Source of the DNA: Succinatimonas sp. CAG:777
Lineage (GTDB): Bacteria > Pseudomonadota > Gammaproteobacteria > Enterobacterales > Succinivibrionaceae
Direction: 5' to 3'
Length of the DNA stretch: 39,979 nucleotides
Assembly: GCA_000431835.1 (NCBI GenBank)
Contig: HF987947.1
Coordinates: forward strand, 76,211-116,189
A program made the translations under genes and the position numbers. Below, piece by piece: positions 35,131-39,979 of the stretch; position 1 is the stretch's first letter; every line of letters begins with the position of its first letter. Below the pieces are notes generated by a model. That model saw only the letters and a list, made by a program, of their open reading frames with translations. It searched no databases and was not told where the DNA came from.

Positions 35131-35160
35131 TAGTACCTCAATTTATTTAATTTTAAACAC

Positions 35161-35189
35161 AAAAAAAGGACCTCAACTAGGGTCCCTTT
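35161..35189 (-). terminator. Intrinsic terminator between the operon promoter and rimP
   Basis: On the minus strand AAAGGGACC (35189-35181), 8-nt loop, GGTCC (35172-35168) followed by seven T; with A-T pairs and one wobble the stem reaches 9 bp. It lies inside the rimP leader. Confidence 0.82.
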
Positions 35190-35290
35190 CTTTATGAAGT
35201 TCCACTATATCTATCAGTAATAAGCTCGTTTATTACTGAAGGTTCAAGCTCACACTTGAACAGGCTTGAAACGCTATCAGCTTCAAGCCC
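35190..35290 (-). ncRNA. Structured leader RNA of the rimP-nusA-infB operon (candidate attenuator or small RNA)
   Basis: Starting just after a strong promoter, the minus strand holds three perfect hairpins in a row: HP1 GGCTTGAA (35289-35282) with TTCAAGCC (35270-35263); HP2 GTTCAAG (35261-35255) with CTTGAAC (35248-35242); HP3 CAGTAATAA (35238-35230) with TTATTACTG (35223-35215). The terminator follows at 35189-35161. All four arms of HP1 and HP2 contain CTTGAA or TTCAAG, so they can pair in more than one way. It is not a tRNA. In E. coli this place holds metY and NusA-responsive terminators. No known RNA family is recognised. Confidence 0.6.
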
Positions 35291-35294
35291 TTTA

Positions 35295-35323
35295 TTTATA
35301 GCAAAAGTAAGGATAAAAATCAA
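35295..35323 (-). promoter_or_regulatory. Strong extended -10 promoter of the rimP operon
   Basis: On the minus strand TTGATT (35323-35318), exactly 17 nt, TATAAA (35300-35295), with TGC just before the -10 (extended -10). Its -35 is only 9 nt past the stop of the TerC/CorC gene. Confidence 0.75.
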
Positions 35324-35331
35324 GTTTTTTC

Positions 35332-36933
35332 CTACTTTATCCTATAGAGTTTTAAGACGTTAATTGCAGTTGCATCAGCGCTGAAAACTTCAATCTTCCA
35401 GTCACCAACATCTAAAGTTTCGCCTTGTTTTGGAACTCTCTGCAATCTGTCTAAAACGTAACCTGCAATAGTCTGATAATGCTCTGATGGAGGTAAGTCT
35501 AAACCAGTTATTCTTGCTACATCAGGTAAGATAGCATCACCATCTACTCTAAATGACTTACCATCTTTACCAAAACGTACAATCTCTGGAGTTTCACTCT
35601 TTTCAGGCATCTCACCTGTGATCTCTTCGACAACATCATGAACAGTAACAATACCTTCAAAACCTCCGAACTCATCAAAGACAAATCCAAAGTATTTCTT
35701 TGACTGTCTAAATTGATCTAGGGCACTTAAGATGTTAATTGTTTGCGGAAGATATAAAGGCTCCTGGACAATCTTTTCCATATGAGTAGCATCTACTTTG
35801 TCTTCTACAAACAAGCCTAGAACATCTGCACGAGATACAAAGCCTAAAGGCTGATCTTTATGACCGCTTCTGTAAGCAATCAATAATGACTTAGTGCAAG
35901 ATAATGCCTTGTTTAAGATGTACTCTTTTGAGCCATCAACTTTAATTGTTTGCAGATCAGTTCTTGCTGTCATTACAGCCTTTACAGGCAGTGATGACAT
36001 CTCAAGCACACGAGATACCATCTCTTTTTCCTGCTTATTAAAGACATAAGCACTAGGTCTTGAAACAATAGCTTCCTGAATTGAGTGCACATCATCATCT
36101 TTTGAGCCTAACAGTCTTAGAACTAAGTGAGCTGCAACCTGACGGGCCTGCATATTGTTAGAGTGTTTCAAGTTTAAAACAGTCTTGCGTGATGCTTGAT
36201 TGAAGATCTCGATTAACAATGAGAAGCCAATTGCTGAGTATAAGTATCCCTTTGGTACTTCAATATGGAATGATTCCATAATCAAGCTAAAGCCAATTAA
36301 GAGTAAGAATCCTAAGCACAAAATAACAACTGTTGGATGCTTTGAGACAAAGACTGCAATAAAGCCTGATGCCCACATCAGCAATCCCATTGCTATAGTT
36401 ACGGCAATGATCATGATGTAAACATGATTGGTCATACCAACTGCGGTGATGATTGAATCACCGGAGAAAAGTACATCCAGGATCATGATCTGGGTTGCTA
36501 CAATGACAAATGAATGTCCAGCTGATTTAGTAACTGATACTGATTCATCACCACTTTGATCTTCTAACTTGGAATGAAGTTCTTCTGTTGCTTTGTATAT
36601 CAAGAAAGCACCACCTAAGAACATCATTAAGTCTCGAACTGAAACTTCAAAGTTTAAGACAGTGAACAATGGCTCTGACATTGCCATTACGTAAGCGGCG
36701 AAGATCATCAAAATAATTCTGATGATTAAAGCACCACCTAAACCGATGTAGCGAGCAGTCTTACCTTGTCTTGCTGGAAGTCTTGCTGACAGAATAGCAA
36801 TGAATAGTAAGTTATCAATACCTAAAACAATCTGAATTGCTGTTAAGGTTAATAAACCTAACCATGCAGTAGGATCTAATACCCACAGCATATCGAATAA
36901 TAAAGTTGGATGAGCTAGAGCCTGTTCTTGCAT
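35332..36933 (-). CDS. TerC-family membrane protein with CBS and CorC/HlyC domains (YegH/YoaE-like)
   Basis: A 533-aa inner-membrane protein. Residues about 15-245 form the TerC domain with seven hydrophobic spans and the acidic motifs QIVLGIDNLLFIAIL and ILDVLFSGDSIITAVG, characteristic of this metal-related carrier family. About 300-435 is a pair of CBS domains (VKAVMTARTDLQTIKV; EPLYLPQTINILSALDQF; FGGFEGIVTVHDVVEEITGE). The C-terminal ~80 residues are the transporter-associated CorC_HlyC domain. The substrate is unproven; TerC relatives have been linked to manganese or other metals. The ATG follows AGGAG. It is a single gene, and its end abuts the rimP promoter. Confidence 0.88.
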   Translation of the reverse strand: MQEQALAHPTLLFDMLWVLDPTAWLGLLTLTAIQIVLGIDNLLFIAILSARLPARQGKTARYIGLGGALIIRIILMIFAAYVMAMSEPLFTVLNFEVSVRDLMMFLGGAFLIYKATEELHSKLEDQSGDESVSVTKSAGHSFVIVATQIMILDVLFSGDSIITAVGMTNHVYIMIIAVTIAMGLLMWASGFIAVFVSKHPTVVILCLGFLLLIGFSLIMESFHIEVPKGYLYSAIGFSLLIEIFNQASRKTVLNLKHSNNMQARQVAAHLVLRLLGSKDDDVHSIQEAIVSRPSAYVFNKQEKEMVSRVLEMSSLPVKAVMTARTDLQTIKVDGSKEYILNKALSCTKSLLIAYRSGHKDQPLGFVSRADVLGLFVEDKVDATHMEKIVQEPLYLPQTINILSALDQFRQSKKYFGFVFDEFGGFEGIVTVHDVVEEITGEMPEKSETPEIVRFGKDGKSFRVDGDAILPDVARITGLDLPPSEHYQTIAGYVLDRLQRVPKQGETLDVGDWKIEVFSADATAINVLKLYRIK

Positions 36934-37223
36934 AGTTATTTAGCTCCTAGCTTTGAAAATGAAAAAATAGAGAGGTTAGATAGAATGGTGTGACTAAATA
37001 TAGTCGGGTCTGCGTTCATTTTAAGTTTTAATTTCTCAAATAAAATCAAAAGTATGTATAACGATGTAAATATAGCAATTATAAGCAACAAATGTTAACA
37101 ACATGTATTAATTATGTGAAGTAACATCGAATGCTTTGCTATATATTACAGTTGAAACAACGAATTAGCATAGCACAATTGCAATAGGTGCATTCTTTTG
37201 CTTCAAATTGATAGATATGACAG
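36934..37223. other. AT-rich intergenic region between the TerC-family gene and hipA
   Basis: No small HTH gene or other ORF of note on either strand. A minus-strand TATAAT (37078-37083) could be a -10 box for the TerC-family gene; no good -35 is seen. hipA has no visible terminator here. Confidence 0.35.
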
Positions 37224-38417
37224 CTAAACAATGGATTTTAGCTTTTCAAAATCTTCATGCTCAAAATTGTTTTGCAGAAGTTTTATGTTATCGGGAGATA
37301 CTTTATTCTTCTTAAGCAAAGTAAGAGATGCTCCTTGAGCTTTCTTCATATCAAGCAATATTGATTTATAAATTTTGTCATCAACATCAAAGAAGTCTTT
37401 TATCTCGTCAAAAAGCTCAAGTGAAGGTAGATCTTTTCCTTCAACAAAACATAAAGCGTGGTGTTGTTTATTGTAGGGAACTGTATTCGGTGTTAGGTCG
37501 TAGGCTGGAGATAATTGCCATTCTCCATTGATACGTAAAAAACCATGATTTCTCAAATGGTCATCTGTATTTCCAAAAAGTCCATTAAAGAGCATTCTTC
37601 TGAATAATTCTTGCTTTTGTTCTTTTGACGTCATGAAATCTGACATTGCAAGATCTACATAGCTGTAATTATCCAACTCATCATTTTCTGACAATCCAAG
37701 AGCCGTCATTGCAGACATAAAAGGAATTCTGGTGTTATTTGTGTTTCGGTCAAACCTTGGTAAAAGAAGAACATCTCCAAACTTCGATTCAATAACTTTA
37801 GATGAACAAGCTTTGATACCAGCTTCTTTTGCCAAATCTAAATATACTTTCTCGCACTTTGACAACTGAATATCTTGATCGTTTATTGATGGAAACTTAG
37901 CTAAAAAAAGTTGACCTTTATCTACTACACAACCTTTTGGTCTTGCCCCTCCTAAACTGCCACTTGGAGCAAATAGCAACTTTATATCATGATCACTCGT
38001 ATTACCAAGCTCTACTTGTCTAGAAGCTTCGATTAACTCATTTAAACTTGTTAACTTTGGTCTATCCGTAGAATCATCAACAAATTTACCATTGATTTTA
38101 ATTCGTAAAGCTCCCATTCGAAAATAGTCGCTTACACAAAGCAAATACTCAGTTGAAGAAGGAGTGTAACCTAACTTTCTTTTTTGAATTAACCTTCCCC
38201 ATCGATCTGGACATATATCTTGTAAGCAAGGAGGAAGATCTTGGACATGTTGAATATCAGAAGTGAAATACAATGTTGGATCTAGAGAATAGCCTTTTTC
38301 TATCCAAGAAGGAACATAGCTAAAATCATAGACATCATGTCCTCGTGAAGAAAAGGCGGTTACCTTTGCTACAAGCTCTTCATTTGAAAATATCTCAAAA
38401 TTTAAAAGCTCATTCAT
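37224..38417 (-). CDS. HipA-family serine/threonine kinase without an adjacent HipB
   Basis: A 397-aa HipA-type kinase. In E. coli HipA phosphorylates glutamyl-tRNA synthetase and induces persistence. Visible parts are the Gly-rich autophosphorylation loop PSGSLGGARPKG (151-162, Ser152/Ser154), the ATP-site Lys in LFLAKF (Lys174), LLLPRFDR, the catalytic loop GLFGNTDDHLRNHGF (Asp285/Asp286), and the Mg-binding SPAYDLTPN (Asp307). All key residues look intact. HipB, the DNA-binding antitoxin, is normally encoded just upstream; here rluB ends 45 nt upstream and no HTH gene is found on either side. The ribosome site AAGGCGGA is in the intergenic gap. Target and control are unknown. Confidence 0.9.
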   Translation of the reverse strand: MNELLNFEIFSNEELVAKVTAFSSRGHDVYDFSYVPSWIEKGYSLDPTLYFTSDIQHVQDLPPCLQDICPDRWGRLIQKRKLGYTPSSTEYLLCVSDYFRMGALRIKINGKFVDDSTDRPKLTSLNELIEASRQVELGNTSDHDIKLLFAPSGSLGGARPKGCVVDKGQLFLAKFPSINDQDIQLSKCEKVYLDLAKEAGIKACSSKVIESKFGDVLLLPRFDRNTNNTRIPFMSAMTALGLSENDELDNYSYVDLAMSDFMTSKEQKQELFRRMLFNGLFGNTDDHLRNHGFLRINGEWQLSPAYDLTPNTVPYNKQHHALCFVEGKDLPSLELFDEIKDFFDVDDKIYKSILLDMKKAQGASLTLLKKNKVSPDNIKLLQNNFEHEDFEKLKSIV

Positions 38418-38462
38418 AAATATCCGCCTTCACGATTATCTCTTAAAAGAAAGCTCTTAAGC

Positions 38463-39680
38463 TTAGTAAGAACCTCTATTTGTTCTTCTTGGCTTTACAA
38501 AAGAAGACTTTGATACGGCACTACCTCTGCTCTTTACAGCATAGCCTTTATTAAAAGACTGACCTTCTTTCTCAGAGCGAAGATTTGTGTGTGAAACAAA
38601 GTGCTTTGCAGAGTTTTTTGACTTAGGACCAAACTTTCTTGAAGAATCATCTTTGTTAAAAGACTTTCTTCTGTCATTTTTATCAAATGAAGAATCTTGT
38701 GAGAACTTTCTTCCTTTGTTCTCACCAAAAGATTTACCTTTCTTAGGGAAAGCTGACTTATCCCCTCTTGCAGGACGAGATTGTAGCTTACCGTATGGAG
38801 ATCTTCTTGAAGACTTATCATCATTTTCTTCTTTCGAAGAATTAAATGAAACAGGCTTCCTTACAGGAGCTTTTGTAGCTTTTCTTCCTTTATTTGAAGA
38901 AGAGGCATTTAAATCTAAAGCAGGAGCCAACTCTTCAACTGGCTCTAAATGAACAGCTTTTCTTAAACGATTTAACTCATTTAAGGTAAGTTCTCTGAAC
39001 TGTCCTGTCTTTAAGTCAGGATCAAGATCGATACCTGCGTACTTAATTCTGATAAGACGTGAAACTTTAAGCCCTACAGCTTCCCAAAGACGGCGAACCT
39101 CTCTCTTACGTCCTTCTTTTAAGGTTACGTGGTACCAGGCGTTACGTCCTTCACCACCTACGTAAGTAACTTTGTTAAAGCGAGCTTTACCATCTTCTAA
39201 CATTACGCCTTGGGTTAACTGATCGATTTGCTCTTCACTCACTTCACCATAGATACGTGCAGCATATACACGCTCAACTTCATATTTAGGATGCATCAGT
39301 GCATTGGCTAATTCACCGTCGGTGGTAAATAAGAGTAAACCTGAGGTATTGATATCAAGACGACCAATGTAGATCCAGCGACCAGTTGGAGGCTTAGGAA
39401 TATGGTCGAATACTGTTGGTCTGTTTTCAGGATCTGATAATGTAGTAAGCTCACCTTCAGGCTTATGATACATTAAGACTCTGCAAGATACTTTTTGACT
39501 GTCAGGTGTTAATACTACCTTACCGTCAATTTTAACTAAAATGTCATCTGCTTCGTATCTGTCACCGATGGTAGCCATTTTGCCATTTACTGTAACTCTG
39601 CCCTGATCAATCATCTGCTCAAGAGCTCTACGTGAAGCAATTCCAGCGCGGGATAAAATTTTCTGTAACTTCTCAGTCAT
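38463..39680 (-). CDS. rluB: RluB-type 23S rRNA pseudouridine synthase with a long basic tail
   Basis: Makes pseudouridine in 23S rRNA (U2605 in E. coli). The S4 RNA-binding domain is residues 1-60 (EKLQKILSRAGIASRRALEQ). The catalytic domain has GRLDINTSGLLLFTTDGE with the catalytic Asp, then EGRKREVRRLWEAVG and LIRIKYAGIDL. At 405 aa it is over 100 residues longer than E. coli RluB (291) because of a tail from about 250 rich in Lys, Arg, Ser, Phe and Asp with repeated KSF, KKGKSF and RKF elements, likely disordered and RNA-binding. RluB rather than RluE/F is favoured by the S4 domain and overall length. hipA follows 45 nt later. Confidence 0.92.
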   Translation of the reverse strand: MTEKLQKILSRAGIASRRALEQMIDQGRVTVNGKMATIGDRYEADDILVKIDGKVVLTPDSQKVSCRVLMYHKPEGELTTLSDPENRPTVFDHIPKPPTGRWIYIGRLDINTSGLLLFTTDGELANALMHPKYEVERVYAARIYGEVSEEQIDQLTQGVMLEDGKARFNKVTYVGGEGRNAWYHVTLKEGRKREVRRLWEAVGLKVSRLIRIKYAGIDLDPDLKTGQFRELTLNELNRLRKAVHLEPVEELAPALDLNASSSNKGRKATKAPVRKPVSFNSSKEENDDKSSRRSPYGKLQSRPARGDKSAFPKKGKSFGENKGRKFSQDSSFDKNDRRKSFNKDDSSRKFGPKSKNSAKHFVSHTNLRSEKEGQSFNKGYAVKSRGSAVSKSSFVKPRRTNRGSY

Positions 39681-39874
39681 ATGTTTTCTACTTAAAAAAA
39701 GCTTAAATTCAAATATGTTTCTATTTTACATTAGTACTTTACAAAATTGAAATTCTCAGTAAGAATTATATGGAGTAATAAGCTTAATGCCTTTCAAAAA
39801 AGCTTTCTGTTTATATTTTGATCAATCTGTAATGGAAACAAAGTATATAAGAACAGAGACATCCCCACAACGTG
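39681..39874. other. AT-rich region between rluB and the CRISPR repeats, possible leader
   Basis: No gene seen. TTGATC at 39818-39823 with TATATA at 39844-39849 (20 nt) is a weak promoter-like pair pointing into the array. Whether this is the leader or the trailer end cannot be decided here. Confidence 0.3.
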
Positions 39875-39979
39875 GTTTCAGTTAAGGGCTTTTTCAATCT
39901 ATAATTGAAGCGATGTGCGCGTGTGCCCGATAGACGTCACGATTTTACGTTTCAGTTAAGGACTTTTTCAATCTATAAT
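39875..39979. CRISPR. Edge of a CRISPR array: one full repeat, one spacer, one cut repeat
   Basis: The unit beginning GTTTCAGTTAAGGGCTTTTT at 39875 recurs at 39949 and is cut by the window end after 31 nt; 30 of 31 bases match (G/A at position 14). The period is 74 nt. The first copy can be read to ...ATTGAAG at 39910 (36 nt), giving a 38-nt spacer at 39911-39948 that is much richer in G and C. The right boundary is inferred, because the second copy stops short of it. A hairpin TTCAAT-CTATA-ATTGAA ends the repeat. Read on the minus strand it ends CTGAAAC, like many type I and III repeats. No cas gene is in the window. Confidence 0.8.

Noticed and set aside
35190..35290. tRNA gene (metY-like) ahead of rimP
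   Set aside because: The hairpins do not form a cloverleaf: no TTCGA-type T loop, no acceptor stem and no CCA.

Overview
The window looks like a stretch of an AT-rich gammaproteobacterial chromosome. Gene orders match enteric-type bacteria: tamA-tamB, carA-carB, nadK-recN, rimP-nusA-infB-rbfA and gltB-gltD. A decayed anaerobic C4-dicarboxylate (Dcu) transporter and a full ammonium-assimilation set suggest a host-associated anaerobe, perhaps Succinivibrionaceae-like. That placement is an inference from gene content and composition; no 16S rRNA or other decisive marker is present.

Layout. (1) 1-3818, minus: tamA and the 5' part of tamB, an outer-membrane assembly module. (2) 4219-8602, plus: carA-carB, carbamoyl-phosphate synthase. 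(3) 8.6-10.2 kb: an AT-rich accessory patch with one uncharacterised gene and a possible deaminase fragment, bracketed by two copies of an imperfect direct repeat of about 80 nt that carries a terminator. (4) 10.2-12.3 kb, minus: a methionine-flavoured block with a Met/Cys-rich mini-gene, a terminator, a metQ-like gene broken by a stop, and an msrAB fusion whose MsrA catalytic Cys is Tyr. (5) 12.6-14 kb: an acetyltransferase and a long spacer with remnants of small genes. (6) 14.0-23.4 kb, plus: glnA, gltB, gltD and gdhA, which together cover both routes of ammonium assimilation. (7) 23.6-24.5 kb: a dcuA/dcuB-like pseudogene, then an SDR oxidoreductase. (8) 25.6-29.5 kb, minus: nadK-recN-GNAT-dapB, probably one operon. 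(9) 29.6-30.1 kb: a decayed hicBA toxin-antitoxin pair. (10) 30.2-35.3 kb, minus: the rimP-nusA-infB-rbfA translation/transcription operon, headed by a strong promoter and a multi-hairpin leader that ends in an intrinsic terminator just before rimP. (11) 35.3-39.7 kb, minus: a TerC/CBS/CorC membrane protein, a HipA kinase with no adjacent HipB, and an RluB-type pseudouridine synthase with a long basic tail. (12) 39875-39979: the edge of a CRISPR array that runs out of the window.

How it fits together: carAB and glnA-gltBD-gdhA tie nitrogen flow to arginine, pyrimidines and glutamate. nusA, infB, rimP, rbfA and rluB serve transcription and ribosome function. Between these intact blocks lie eroded accessory genes (metQ, dcu, hicBA and small fragments), a pattern of ongoing gene loss. 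The two most interesting candidates are RNA-level. One is the structured leader plus terminator ahead of rimP-nusA-infB. The other is an attenuator-like layout (Met/Cys-codon-rich peptide, alternative pairings, terminator) ahead of metQ-msrAB. Both are hypotheses from sequence alone.
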